From assembly GCA_003001975.1 (NCBI GenBank), contig PVUG01000007.1, positions 172,967-236,966 on the forward strand: a stretch of 64,000 bases of DNA. The letters are read 5' to 3'. Numbering within the stretch: position 1 is the stretch's first letter; every line of letters starts with the position of its first letter. Positions 8,943 to 18,287 of this stretch are shown here, piece by piece. A program made the position numbers and the translations under genes. The DNA is from Martelella mediterranea. Lineage in GTDB: Bacteria; Pseudomonadota; Alphaproteobacteria; Rhizobiales; Rhizobiaceae. A model generated the notes under the pieces. It was not told the origin of the DNA, searched no databases, and worked only from the letters and a program-made list of their open reading frames with translations.

Positions 8943-8972
8943 TTGATTCACCTGAAAAACTGTGCGTATAGT
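8943..8972 (+). promoter_or_regulatory. Sigma-70-like promoter of the sugar transporter operon
   Basis: The -35 box TTGATT (8943-8948) and -10 box TATAGT (8967-8972) are separated by 18 bases. The position, upstream of a 90-base leader and directly downstream of the candidate LacI operator, supports it. Confidence 0.5.
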
Positions 8973-9066
8973 CCCGCCATGCTCATCAGAGCAGACCTGC
9001 CGTGGATACGCTTCAGGCAATGTCCGGGAGGCGTGCAGGGATATGAAAACTTTGAGGAGGTTTCCC

Positions 9067-10356
9067 ATGAAGAAAACAGGAGCGCTTGCAGTTCTCGCGC
9101 TGGCAAGCACAACACTCGCTTCGGCAGCCCATGCCGACGATTCCCTGGAAGTCTGGATGCGCTACGGCGATGCCGAACGCCCCACGATCGAGCGCATCAT
9201 CGATGGCTTCACGGCTGAAACGGGCGTCGATGTCGATCTGTTTCTGGCCAATATCGATTTTGAAACGCGCCTCGCGCGGGCAGCGGCAGGCGGAAGCCTT
9301 CCGGATCTGATCATCAATGATGCAACCTCCATGGGGCAGCTGCAGGACATGGGCATCGTCAAGCAGATCGACCGGGAATCGATCACCGGCGGCGATCAGC
9401 TTTACGATGTTGCCTGGAACAGCGTTCATGCGCCCGACGGCAATTACTACGGCGTTCCGACCTCGGCGCAGGCGTTTGCGGTTTTCATCCGTAAGGACTG
9501 GCGCGAAAAACTTGGTTATGACGTGCCGCAAAACTGGGACGAACTTTATAACCTCGCCAAGGCCTTTACCGAAGAAGACCCGGATGGCAACGGCGCCGAT
9601 GACACCTACGGCTATGTCATGCCGCTTTCGAGCACGCGCGGTTATGCCTCCTGGTTCATGTCCGATCTGATCTGGCAGGCGGGTGGTCAGTTTCTTCAGC
9701 CTGAGGGCGATGGCTATGTCTCGTCCATGGCAACGCCCGAGGTCGAAGAAGCCGTCGGCTTTGCCCGCAAGATGATCTGCGAAGGTTATGCCCAGCCGGC
9801 GGCGATCACATCCACCACCGGTGATGCGACGCCTGTGTTTTCTTCCGGCCAGGCGGGCATTTATCGCTCGGGTCCCTATCATATCGCGGCATTCGTTCGC
9901 GAGCCGGGCCGCGACAAGTTCGAGGTCGTGGCGCCGCCGGCCGGGCCTGCCGGGCAGGCAGAGCTTGCCGAGGGCGAAGCGGCATTCGTGATGGTCACCA
10001 CGGATCATGAAGACGAAGCCAAGCAGTTCATCGAATATCTGATCTCCGAAAAGGGGCAGGAAACCGGTATGGCTGCCGGCACCGGCGACAATGCCATTGT
10101 CCGTCTTTCGGTCAACAAGAACGTTGATACCAAAGAGGTTCAGCCCGATCCGGCATGGGCGACCTATGCCGATCTCTACGCTTCTTCCGCACGCTATTTC
10201 CCGAGCGTGCCGAACTGGAAGCCGATCCGCCAGGCCGCTGCCGATGGTCTCAACCAGGTGCTTTCGAGCTGTGATTCCGACATCATGGCTGGCCTTGAAA
10301 ACACCGATGAGGTCATCAACGCGGAACTCGACCTTCAGGGCGTCCTCGCCAAGTAA
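9067..10356 (+). CDS. Sugar ABC transporter substrate-binding protein
   Basis: A 429-residue extracellular solute-binding protein of family 1 (carbohydrate uptake class CUT1). The start at 9067 is fixed by GAGGAGG six bases upstream. It gives a clean Sec signal peptide, MKKTGALAVLALASTTLASA, with cleavage near AHA-DD at residue 24. The family pattern follows (SLEVWMRYGDAERPTIERII; SLPDLIINDATSMGQL; YYGVPTSAQAFAVFIRKDW). It captures the oligosaccharide in the periplasm for the two permeases downstream. Two cysteines at I-C-E-G and S-S-C-D may form a disulfide. Substrate identity is not visible; the neighbouring heparinase-like and GH2 genes suggest an acidic oligosaccharide. Confidence 0.92.
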   Translation: MKKTGALAVLALASTTLASAAHADDSLEVWMRYGDAERPTIERIIDGFTAETGVDVDLFLANIDFETRLARAAAGGSLPDLIINDATSMGQLQDMGIVKQIDRESITGGDQLYDVAWNSVHAPDGNYYGVPTSAQAFAVFIRKDWREKLGYDVPQNWDELYNLAKAFTEEDPDGNGADDTYGYVMPLSSTRGYASWFMSDLIWQAGGQFLQPEGDGYVSSMATPEVEEAVGFARKMICEGYAQPAAITSTTGDATPVFSSGQAGIYRSGPYHIAAFVREPGRDKFEVVAPPAGPAGQAELAEGEAAFVMVTTDHEDEAKQFIEYLISEKGQETGMAAGTGDNAIVRLSVNKNVDTKEVQPDPAWATYADLYASSARYFPSVPNWKPIRQAAADGLNQVLSSCDSDIMAGLENTDEVINAELDLQGVLAK

Positions 10357-10368
10357 GGTCTGATCTGG

Positions 10369-10410
10369 TCCGGCGCCGTGCCGTTGCCTCCCCTGCGGCG
10401 CGGCGCCGGA
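10369..10410 (+). other. Stem-loop between binding-protein and permease genes
   Basis: TCCGGCGCCG at 10369-10378 pairs with CGGCGCCGGA at 10401-10410, a ten-base-pair GC stem with a 22-base loop. It lies in the 163-base gap after the binding-protein gene. Such stems commonly protect the upstream mRNA from exonucleases, so that more binding protein than permease is made. There is no T run, so a full terminator is unlikely. Confidence 0.45.
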
Positions 10411-10519
10411 TGACCGGTCGGTGGCCGGCTGAATTCACTACCGTCACAGTTTCGCAATTTCAGGTGCCGGCGCATCGTCTGGCGCTGACCGGTTTTTCCG
10501 GCGTCAAGCGGAGGAGCAT

Positions 10520-11401
10520 ATGCGGCTTCATTCCAAAAACCTCAGATGGATCGTGCCCTGGCTGTTTCTGGCCCCGGCCCTGATCGTCTTTACCTGGTTC
10601 AAGTTCGTCCCCATTGTCAGGGGGCTGATCATGAGCTTTTACAAGGTGAAGTTTATCGGCGCCGATCAGTGGGTCGGACTGGCCAATTTCGAACGCGCTT
10701 TTTCCGACAGTGCGCTGCATGCGGCAACGCTGAACACGCTTGTCTATGTCGTTGTCACGACCATTGCCGGCGGTGTGCTCGCCTTTGCCGTTGCGATGGC
10801 GCTGGAAGGTCAGGCCCGGCATATCCGCCTGATCCGTACCGCGATCTTCTTTCCGGCGGTGACATCGATTGCCGTTCTCGCCGAAATCTGGCGCATTCTG
10901 TTCTATCCGGGCACAACGGGCGTCGTGAACCAGATGCTCGGCGTTTTCGGCGTGGCGCCGCAGGGGTTCATGTCAAATCCGGATCAGGCGCTGTTCGTCG
11001 TCATATTGCTGCAGATATGGAAGAACGTGCCTTACAATATGGTGATCTTCATCGCCGGTCTCGCAGGCATCAACCGCGAGCTTTACGATGCTGCCGATGT
11101 TGATGGCGCAAGCCCTTTGCGCAAGCTCTGGCACGTCACGATCCCCGGTCTCGTGCCCGCCTTTTCCGTTGTGATCATGCTGTCTCTCATCCGTGGTTTC
11201 CGTGTCTTCACCGAGATTTACACGACAACCGGTGGCGGCCCCGCCGGCGCGACCGAAGTGATCATGACCAATATCTTCAAAACCGGTTTTGAACGCTTCG
11301 ATTATGGCTACGCATCCGCCGTTTCCTTCCTGCTGTTCGCCTTCACCGTGTGCCTGACGATCGTGCATGTCACCGTGAAGAACCGTATCGACCGGACGTG
11401 A
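10520..11401 (+). CDS. Sugar ABC transporter permease 1 (MalF/UgpA type)
   Basis: A 293-residue inner-membrane permease with six predicted spans, the first near residues 12-32 (WIVPWLFLAPALIVFTWFKF). The EAA loop that docks the ATPase is the segment ELYDAADVDGASPLRKLWHV followed by TIPGL at about 190-215. GGAGGAG lies upstream of the ATG. It pairs with the permease encoded ten bases downstream to form the channel of a CUT1 sugar importer. Confidence 0.92.
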   Translation: MRLHSKNLRWIVPWLFLAPALIVFTWFKFVPIVRGLIMSFYKVKFIGADQWVGLANFERAFSDSALHAATLNTLVYVVVTTIAGGVLAFAVAMALEGQARHIRLIRTAIFFPAVTSIAVLAEIWRILFYPGTTGVVNQMLGVFGVAPQGFMSNPDQALFVVILLQIWKNVPYNMVIFIAGLAGINRELYDAADVDGASPLRKLWHVTIPGLVPAFSVVIMLSLIRGFRVFTEIYTTTGGGPAGATEVIMTNIFKTGFERFDYGYASAVSFLLFAFTVCLTIVHVTVKNRIDRT

Positions 11402-11411
11402 GGGTTCACCA

Positions 11412-12251
11412 ATGAAAATGACAATCCCGCAACGTATCGCCCGCGGTCTGGTCTATGCCTTGCTGCTCATCGTGTTCTGCGGACCTTTCTGGGGGATCGT
11501 GGCCACGGCGTTTACGAAGAACACCGTTCAGCCGGGGCAGCTGGTCCTGTGGCCAAGCCAGCCGACGCTTGATCACTTCATCTATGCCTGGACGGAAGTG
11601 AGGGTCTGGATCTACCTGTTCAACTCCCTGTTCGTGGTCGTGATCGCGACAGCGCTGCAGACCATTGTCAGCGCGCTGGCCGCCTATGCCCTGGCGCGCA
11701 AGAAGTTCCGTGGTGCCGCCATTGTCAGCCTGGCGATCCTTTCGACGATGATGCTGCCGGATGAGGTGATTGCGATCCCGCTCTACCTGATCCTGCACGC
11801 CAAACTGCCGATCCTGCACACATCCTTCTACAATACCTATGCGGCGATGATCCTGCCGGTTGTCGGCTGGGCGTTCTCGGTTTTCCTTCTGACGGAGTTC
11901 ATGAAGGCGATCCCGCGCGATCTTGAGGATGCTGCACGTGTCGACGGGGCCAATGAGCTTCAGATTTTCTGGCGCGTTGTGCTGCCGCTGGTCAAGCCGG
12001 CGCTGGGAACGGCAACCATCTTCGGGTTCCTGATGATCTGGGATCAGTATCTGCTGCCGCTGATCGCCGTTGACGACCGCAATCTTTATACCATGCCCGT
12101 CGTTCTGCGCTCGTTGCGCGTCGACGAGATCATGCAGCAGAACATCTTCATCGCCGTCACGGTTATCGCCACGGTGCCCTGCATCGTTGTCTACCTCCTG
12201 CTTCAGAAACAGTTCAACCGCGGGCTCATGTCCGGTGCGGTCAAGGGCTAA
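11412..12251 (+). CDS. Sugar ABC transporter permease 2 (MalG/UgpE type)
   Basis: A 279-residue permease with six spans. The EAA loop is DLEDAARVDGANELQIFWRV followed by VLPLVKPAL near 175-200, the standard CUT1 coupling motif. It follows the first permease after ten bases and precedes the ATPase gene by 22 bases, so all belong to one operon. It forms the heterodimeric channel with the upstream permease. Confidence 0.92.
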   Translation: MKMTIPQRIARGLVYALLLIVFCGPFWGIVATAFTKNTVQPGQLVLWPSQPTLDHFIYAWTEVRVWIYLFNSLFVVVIATALQTIVSALAAYALARKKFRGAAIVSLAILSTMMLPDEVIAIPLYLILHAKLPILHTSFYNTYAAMILPVVGWAFSVFLLTEFMKAIPRDLEDAARVDGANELQIFWRVVLPLVKPALGTATIFGFLMIWDQYLLPLIAVDDRNLYTMPVVLRSLRVDEIMQQNIFIAVTVIATVPCIVVYLLLQKQFNRGLMSGAVKG

Positions 12252-12273
12252 GTGAAAGGTTCAGGTGAGAAAA

Positions 12274-13368
12274 ATGGGTTCAGTAAGCCTTCATAATGTC
12301 AACAAGTCCTTCGGCGCAGTCGACGTGATCCATGATGTGTCACTGGATATCGAAGAGGGTGAGTTCTGTGTTCTGATCGGTCCGTCAGGGTCGGGGAAAT
12401 CGACCTTGCTGCGGATCATTGCCGGGCTTGAGGACGTCACAAGCGGCACGGTTCGGATCGACAACAAGGACGTGACCGATCTGCCGCCCAAGCAGCGGGA
12501 TATCGCCATGGTGTTCCAGACCTATGCGCTTTATCCGCAGATGACCGTTGCCGAGAATATGGGTTTTGCCCTGAAACTTGCGGGCATGCCGAAAGCGCAG
12601 ATCGCCGAAAAGGTTCGCCAGACCGCCCAGATGCTTGAGCTTGAACCGCTGCTTCAGCGCCTGCCGAAAGCGCTTTCCGGCGGCCAGCGTCAGCGCGTGT
12701 CTATGGGCCGCGCCATCGTCCGCGATCCGTCGGTCTTCCTGTTCGATGAGCCGCTGTCGAACCTCGATGCAAAACTGCGTGTGCAGGTGCGCGGTGAAAT
12801 CGCCGACCTGCATCGCCGTCTCGGTACGACATCGGTCTACGTCACCCATGATCAGGTCGAGGCCATGACGCTTGGACAGAAGATCGTTGTCCTTCGGGAG
12901 GGGCGGGTCGAGCAGGCCGGACCGCCGCTGACACTTTATGATGATCCGGTGAACACCTTCGTGGCCAGCTTCCTGGGCACCCCGTCGATCAATCTGATCG
13001 ATGCGCATGTGGAAGGCGGGCACGGCGAGGCTGCCGCACGGCTGGCGGACGGCACCCTGCTTTCGCTGGGGGTCGGTCATGACTGCCGCGAGGGGCAGGC
13101 GATCCGCTACGGCATCCGCCCCGAGCATGTCAGCATCGTCGAGGGGCATCAGGACAATGGCATCTCCGCCACGATCCACTCCATCGAAAACACCGGTTCA
13201 GACATGGTCATCATGTCGGATGCGGAAGGCTATCGCATCACCACGGCCTTCAAGGAACAGCGCCCGCTGGAAACAGGCCAGGCCGTAACGATTATTCCTG
13301 ATCTTTCCAAGGTGCGTGTCTTCGATGCCGAAAGCGGAAAGCGAATCCGGCGCAGAGAAGACAGCTGA
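12274..13368 (+). CDS. Sugar ABC transporter ATP-binding protein (MsmK/UgpC type)
   Basis: A 364-residue ATPase of the CUT1 class. Walker A is GPSGSGKST near residue 37, the Q-loop lies in VFQTYALYPQMTV, the signature is LSGGQRQRVSMGRAI, and Walker B is VFLFDEPLSNLDAKLR. The C-terminal OB-fold regulatory domain of MalK-like proteins follows from about residue 235 (RYGIRPEHVSIVEG). The start at ATG 12274 is preferred, with AGGTGAG about four bases upstream. A GTG at 12265 would add three residues. Confidence 0.9.
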   Translation: MGSVSLHNVNKSFGAVDVIHDVSLDIEEGEFCVLIGPSGSGKSTLLRIIAGLEDVTSGTVRIDNKDVTDLPPKQRDIAMVFQTYALYPQMTVAENMGFALKLAGMPKAQIAEKVRQTAQMLELEPLLQRLPKALSGGQRQRVSMGRAIVRDPSVFLFDEPLSNLDAKLRVQVRGEIADLHRRLGTTSVYVTHDQVEAMTLGQKIVVLREGRVEQAGPPLTLYDDPVNTFVASFLGTPSINLIDAHVEGGHGEAAARLADGTLLSLGVGHDCREGQAIRYGIRPEHVSIVEGHQDNGISATIHSIENTGSDMVIMSDAEGYRITTAFKEQRPLETGQAVTIIPDLSKVRVFDAESGKRIRRREDS

Positions 13369-13442
13369 CGCTTCAGCAAATTCTGAAATGACGCGCCGGT
13401 GGCTTCACGGTCGCATGCGCATGCCCGAACGGGAAAATTGAA

Positions 13443-15383
13443 ATGTTCAAAGACGCGATGAAAATCGAAAGGCTCCTCGAAGGGCTGCAAAAAAACAAAG
13501 ACTGGAAACCCTTCCCCGGTATCGAGGAGCGTGACCGCTGGAAAGCCGTGGCCGAGGACCCGGATCTCGAAATTCCGGTCGAGGCGATCATCGCGGTTGC
13601 CGATACGCTGCTGGACGAGCAGGTCGATCCCCTGACCGGCACCATGTATATGAATTTCATGACCAATGGCGACCGGGTTTTCTACGAGGAAAACTACTTT
13701 CGTCGCCGGTATGAACTCTCTCATCTGGTAATCGCGGAGTGCCTGACGGCAAAGGGAACCTATCTTCCGAAGATCATTGACTATCTCTGGGAAATCCTCG
13801 GCGAGATCAGCTGGTGTGTTCCGGCGCATAATTTCGCCGGCCAGCACGATATGGTGATGTTCAAGCAGGCCAATCCCTGGAAGGAAGACGATCCGCTGCC
13901 GGTGCCGGGCGATGATTATCTTGATCTGTTTGCCTGCGAGACAGCCGCGGCGCTGGCCGAAACCTGCTACCTGCTGAAGCATTCACTGCTGGAAACGGTG
14001 CCTTCCCTCTACCATCGCATTCACGGTGAAATCGACCGGCGCACGCTGCAGCTGCTGGAAGGACCAAAGCTTTATGGCTGGTATCTCGGGCGCAACAACT
14101 GGACGGCGTGGTGCGCGCATAACCTGTTGCTCGCCGCCTGCTACACGGTTGAGGATGAGCAGCGCCTTGTCAGCCTCGCGCTGAAGCTGATGGGGCCGAT
14201 GCAGCGCTTCTTTGACACGATCGAGCCATCGGGCGCCTGTATCGAAGGGCCGGGCTACTGGGTTGTCAGCGCGGGGCGCCTTGCCGGTTTTGTAAGTCTT
14301 GTCGAAGACCGTTTCGGCATTGACCTGAAGGTGCGGGAAAACGAGAAATTCCGTCATTTCGGCGAGCATATCCTGCCGCTCAATATCGGCGGAGATCTGT
14401 TCGTCAACTTTGCCGACGGCAGCCTGAAACTGGACCTCGATCAGGGACTTCTGAGCCGCTATGCCGGGCTGATCGGCTCCGAGCAGCTTGCAAGCCTTGT
14501 CAGCGACGATATCGACCGGCTGGCTGCGCGCAAACGCGCCAATCCGGGCAGAGCCCGCGGCCGGAACGACTACGCCCGCCAGTTTCTCGTTCACCTGACG
14601 CGGCTTTTGTTCTGGACCCCGGAAAACCGCAATGCGGCGCCGCGGATCTGCGAAAAAAGCGTCTGGCTGGCCGATATGCAGATGATGATTGCCCGCTCCG
14701 ATGAACGGCCCGGGACCGGCCTGATGCTCGGTGCGATTGCCGGGAGCAATGATCCGGAGGTCAACCATCATTCGCATAATGATGTCGGGCATTTCAGCGT
14801 CTATCTTGACGGCGAACCGATGATCATCGACCTCGGACAGGGGGCCTATTCGCGCTCCACCTTCACCGAAACGCGCTATGATATGTGGCACATCAGCTCG
14901 AAAGGGCACAATGTTCCCTCAATCAACGGGCAGCTGCAATATGCAGGCGAGGGGGCCGCGGCGCGCGATGTCATCTATGAGCGCGATGGCACGTCGAGTA
15001 TTCTCAGCCTTGATGCCAGCCCGGCCTATTTCAAGACGCCCGGTGCCGTGCGCATCCAGCGCGAGATCATATTCAGCCACGAGAACGCTGAAATCCGGAT
15101 CAACGACGACATATCGCTGCGTGAGGACCTGAGAGCGTTTGAACTGCCTCTGCATGTCTCCGACCGGGAAATCGCCGTTCAGGAGGACGGATCATGCCTC
15201 ATTGCAGGCGAAAAGCGAACGCTCGTCGTCACGCCGGACAATCTGCGCATCAAGGGTGTGGAGCCGATTGAAATTACCGACCCGCGCCATCTGGAAGTCT
15301 GGGGTTCACGTGTTTTCCGAATTCTTTTCGAAGCCGATGATCTCGCCAGAGCCAGTTTCGGTCTGAAAATCAAGGTTCAATGA
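13443..15383 (+). CDS. Heparinase II/III-like polysaccharide lyase
   Basis: A 646-residue protein with the two-part architecture of heparinase II/III-like lyases. The N-terminal (alpha/alpha) toroid contains the conserved RNNWTAWCAHN at about 216-226 and EPSGACIEGPGYW near 260-273. The C-terminal beta-sandwich starts with NHHSHNDVGHFSVYLDGEP at 441-459, followed by DLGQGAYS; the histidine cluster is the family signature. These enzymes cut uronate-containing chains by beta-elimination. No signal peptide is visible, so it should act in the cytoplasm on imported oligosaccharides. It sits 74 bases after the importer ATPase. The exact lyase family and substrate cannot be fixed from sequence. Confidence 0.82.
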   Translation: MFKDAMKIERLLEGLQKNKDWKPFPGIEERDRWKAVAEDPDLEIPVEAIIAVADTLLDEQVDPLTGTMYMNFMTNGDRVFYEENYFRRRYELSHLVIAECLTAKGTYLPKIIDYLWEILGEISWCVPAHNFAGQHDMVMFKQANPWKEDDPLPVPGDDYLDLFACETAAALAETCYLLKHSLLETVPSLYHRIHGEIDRRTLQLLEGPKLYGWYLGRNNWTAWCAHNLLLAACYTVEDEQRLVSLALKLMGPMQRFFDTIEPSGACIEGPGYWVVSAGRLAGFVSLVEDRFGIDLKVRENEKFRHFGEHILPLNIGGDLFVNFADGSLKLDLDQGLLSRYAGLIGSEQLASLVSDDIDRLAARKRANPGRARGRNDYARQFLVHLTRLLFWTPENRNAAPRICEKSVWLADMQMMIARSDERPGTGLMLGAIAGSNDPEVNHHSHNDVGHFSVYLDGEPMIIDLGQGAYSRSTFTETRYDMWHISSKGHNVPSINGQLQYAGEGAAARDVIYERDGTSSILSLDASPAYFKTPGAVRIQREIIFSHENAEIRINDDISLREDLRAFELPLHVSDREIAVQEDGSCLIAGEKRTLVVTPDNLRIKGVEPIEITDPRHLEVWGSRVFRILFEADDLARASFGLKIKVQ

Positions 15384-15415
15384 TCAACGCCTCAAAAGGT
15401 TGACCGGAGAAAAAC

Positions 15416-15745
15416 ATGTTTGTTTATAGCGATGCGGTGGACGTCAAGGACCTGGGCGACGGCGTGAGCCGCAAGATCCTCGCCTACAGCGAAAACGGCA
15501 TGTCGGTTGAGGTTTCGTTTGAAGAAGGCGCCATCGGCCCGCTTCACCACCACTATCATGAGCAGTTCACCTATGTGCTGTCAGGTGAATTCGAATTCAC
15601 GATTGGCGATGAAATCCGGGTCGTGAAAGCGGGCGACTTGCTCTACAAGGCCCCCGATGTGCCACATGGCTGCCGGTGCCTGAAGGCCGGCAGGTTGCTC
15701 GACACGTTCGTGCCGATGCGTGAGGATTTCATCAAGCCGTCCTGA
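15416..15745 (+). CDS. Small cupin-domain protein
   Basis: A 109-residue single-domain cupin. The first cupin motif is GAIGPLHHHYHEQFTYVLSGEFEF (two to three metal-binding histidines and a glutamate, about residues 38-61). The second is GDLLYKAPDVPHGCRCL near 80-96. Such proteins next to lyase genes often handle unsaturated uronates or 4-deoxy sugar products (KdgF-type cupins do this in pectin and alginate pathways). That role is inference. It lies 32 bases after the lyase gene with a GGAG site, so it is in the same operon. Confidence 0.8.
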   Translation: MFVYSDAVDVKDLGDGVSRKILAYSENGMSVEVSFEEGAIGPLHHHYHEQFTYVLSGEFEFTIGDEIRVVKAGDLLYKAPDVPHGCRCLKAGRLLDTFVPMREDFIKPS

Positions 15746-15812
15746 ACAGTCCCGGCCCGGCCACCCGGCGTCCTTGTGACGTCATGCTTTGTATTCTCCG
15801 TGAGGCATTTTG

Positions 15813-18071
15813 ATGCGTAAAACCGTTTCTTTCAATCAGAACTGGATATTCCATCCCGGTTTCGATCCGGCCTCTGCGGGACGGTCTCAGGATGGGCAGG
15901 CCGTGACGCTGCCGCATAACGCCGTTGATCTGCCGTTCTCCTATCTTGACGAAAAATCCTACTGGAAGGCCTTTACCTATCAGAAGCGCTTCATCGCGGA
16001 TCCGGACTGGGAAGGGCAGGCGGTCTCCCTGATCTTCGACGGCGCGATGGCCGACAGTGTTGTCTATCTGAATGGTGTGGAGGTTGCAGCCCATGCCGAT
16101 GGCTACACGCCGTTTGAGGTTTTGCTGTCCGGCTTGCTGCGCGAGGGTGAAAATCTTCTCACGGTGAAGGTCGACGGGACGGAAAATCCGGCTATTCCGC
16201 CATTTGGCGCGCGCATCGACTATCTGACCTATGCCGGCATCTACCGGGACGTCTGGCTGCAGGTGAAACCCCGGATTGCGATTGCCGGCTGCAAGGTGGA
16301 AACGCCGGATGTTCTGGAAGACCGCAAGCGCGCCTGCCTTGCCGTCGAAATCGCCAACCCAGGCAATCTCTCCCTTGCCGGTGGGCACATCGAAGCGCAA
16401 CTTTTGACCGCATCCGGTGATGTTGTCGCAACGACGTCTCAGCCTGTTGCGGGCGATAGGGTGGCACTTTCTCTCGATGGACTTTCCGGCATCGCCCTCT
16501 GGGATGTCGAAAATCCCGTCCTCTATACAATTGCGCTGAAGCTGGTCACCGACAGCGGTGAAGATGAAATGCGCGTGCGTTTCGGTTTCAGGTCCGTTGA
16601 ATTCACGCCGGAAGGGTTTTTCCTGAATGGCCGTCATCTCAAGCTGCGCGGTCTCAACCGGCATCAGTCATTCCCCCATATCGGCTATGCACTTGGCCGT
16701 GCGGCCCAGATCCGGGATGCGGACATCCTCAGGCACGAATTGAAACTCAATATCGTGCGGACCTCTCACTATCCGCAGTCGAAATGGTTTCTCGACCGCT
16801 GCGATGAAATCGGCCTGCTGGTCTTCGAGGAAATTCCGGGCTGGCAGCATGTGGGCGACGAATCCTGGCAGGCTGCATCGATTGCCAATGTACGCAGCAT
16901 GATCCGGCGCGACTGGAACCATCCGTCAATCGTGATCTGGGGTGTCAGGATCAACGAATCCCGCGATGTGCATGATTTCTATACCGAGACCAACCGGGTT
17001 GCTCACGCGCTGGATCAGACGCGGCCGACGACCGGGGTGCGCTGCATCACGGACAGCGAATTGCTGGAAGATGTTTATGCGATGAACGATTTCATCCTCA
17101 ATATGGAGGAAATCGACGGCCAGCGACCCCGCACGGCATTGCGTCCGCGCCGGGAGGTGACCGGCCTTGCGCATCCGGTGCCCTATCTCGTGACAGAGTA
17201 TAACGGCCATATGTACCCGACAAAGGTCTATGATCAGGAACAGAGGCAGGCGGAGCATGTGACCCGGCATCTGGATGTTCTGGATGCCGCCTATGGCGAT
17301 CCCGAAATAGCCGGGGCGATCGGATGGTGCGCGTTTGACTATAATACGCACAAGGATTTCGGTTCCGGTGACCGGATTTGCCATCACGGCGTGATGGATA
17401 TGTACCGGGAGCCGAAATTTGCTGCCTATGTCTATGCCAGCCAGTGCGACCCGGAAGAGGATGTCGTTCTGAAACCGGTGACCTACTGGACCCGCGGCGA
17501 ACGCAATCACGGCGGTGTTCTGCCGCTGATCATCCTGACCAATTGCGATGAGGTCGAGCTTGATTTTGAAGGCTTTGCGCCACGCCGTTTCCGGCCGGAT
17601 CGCAATACCTATCCCCATCTTCCGCACGCCCCCGTGATCATACGGCGGGAAGATTACCCCGGCGCGGAGTTCGGGCACTGGGGCATGGGCTGGCAGAACG
17701 TTTCCTTCACCGGTTATGTCGATGGCAAGGCCCTGAAGACGGTGCGCTACGTGTCGGACCCGCTTCCTAAAGCGCTTTCTGTCACGCCCGATAGCACCAG
17801 CGTTGCAAACGGAGACTGTGTGCGGGTGATGATCCGGGTGCTCGATCAGGTCGGCAACAAGCTTCCGTTTCTGTTCGTACCGGTCTCGGTTCGCATCGAA
17901 GGGCCGGCGAAACTCGCGGGACCTTCGCTTTTCTCTCTCAATGGCGGTGCCGCCGGATTCTGGCTGAATATCACCGGTACGGGAAAGATCACGGCCACGG
18001 TTGAGGCCGAAGCACTGGGTAAAACCAGCATTGCTCTGGAAGCTGTCGTTGCCGACGCGCCATCTGTTTAA
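15813..18071 (+). CDS. Glycoside hydrolase family 2 protein
   Basis: A 752-residue retaining glycosidase of the beta-galactosidase/beta-glucuronidase/beta-mannosidase family. The N-terminal sugar-binding domain has SYWKAFTYQKRF near 49-60. An Ig-like domain follows, then the TIM barrel beginning KLRGLNRHQSFPHIG. The expected acid/base glutamate is E382 in VIWGVRINES, and the nucleophile is E462 in LVTEYNGHMYP. A C-terminal Ig-like domain occupies about 660-752. There is no signal peptide, so it should act in the cytoplasm. ATG 15813 with GTGAGG upstream is preferred over the TTG at 15810. It probably removes terminal sugars from the imported oligosaccharide. Confidence 0.88.
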   Translation: MRKTVSFNQNWIFHPGFDPASAGRSQDGQAVTLPHNAVDLPFSYLDEKSYWKAFTYQKRFIADPDWEGQAVSLIFDGAMADSVVYLNGVEVAAHADGYTPFEVLLSGLLREGENLLTVKVDGTENPAIPPFGARIDYLTYAGIYRDVWLQVKPRIAIAGCKVETPDVLEDRKRACLAVEIANPGNLSLAGGHIEAQLLTASGDVVATTSQPVAGDRVALSLDGLSGIALWDVENPVLYTIALKLVTDSGEDEMRVRFGFRSVEFTPEGFFLNGRHLKLRGLNRHQSFPHIGYALGRAAQIRDADILRHELKLNIVRTSHYPQSKWFLDRCDEIGLLVFEEIPGWQHVGDESWQAASIANVRSMIRRDWNHPSIVIWGVRINESRDVHDFYTETNRVAHALDQTRPTTGVRCITDSELLEDVYAMNDFILNMEEIDGQRPRTALRPRREVTGLAHPVPYLVTEYNGHMYPTKVYDQEQRQAEHVTRHLDVLDAAYGDPEIAGAIGWCAFDYNTHKDFGSGDRICHHGVMDMYREPKFAAYVYASQCDPEEDVVLKPVTYWTRGERNHGGVLPLIILTNCDEVELDFEGFAPRRFRPDRNTYPHLPHAPVIIRREDYPGAEFGHWGMGWQNVSFTGYVDGKALKTVRYVSDPLPKALSVTPDSTSVANGDCVRVMIRVLDQVGNKLPFLFVPVSVRIEGPAKLAGPSLFSLNGGAAGFWLNITGTGKITATVEAEALGKTSIALEAVVADAPSV

Positions 18072-18222
18072 GTCTGGCCAGGCTTCAGTGTGTGCGTGGC
18101 CGCCACTCGTCCTGATTCTAGCGGGGAACATGCCGCCGATATCCGTATCGGAGTTTTCGTGCTGCACACAGAGTTTGCCATCTATAGTTGTGTGTGATTA
18201 CACTGCCAAGGCATGCTGGCTT

Positions 18223-18250
18223 GTCACGGACAACCGAGTCTTGTCGTGAC
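18223..18250 (+). other. Imperfect hairpin between GH2 and glycosyltransferase genes
   Basis: GTCACGGACAA (18223-18233) pairs with TTGTCGTGAC (18241-18250) apart from one bulged base. There is no T run. It may end or stabilise the GH2 transcript. The rest of the 216-base gap (18072-18287) shows nothing recognisable. Confidence 0.3.
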
Positions 18251-18287
18251 CGGGTAGCAGATTCGTTGAAACCACGGCAAACACGGC

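Larger units (their letters stand above)
8782..9066. other. Divergent intergenic region between LacI gene and sugar transporter operon
   Basis: No coding sequence was found in this AT-richer stretch. It holds the candidate operator at 8931-8941, a sigma-70-like promoter at 8943-8972, and a transcribed leader of about 90 bases ending in the Shine-Dalgarno GAGGAGG at 9054-9060. The leader shows no riboswitch motif that I recognise. Confidence 0.6.
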
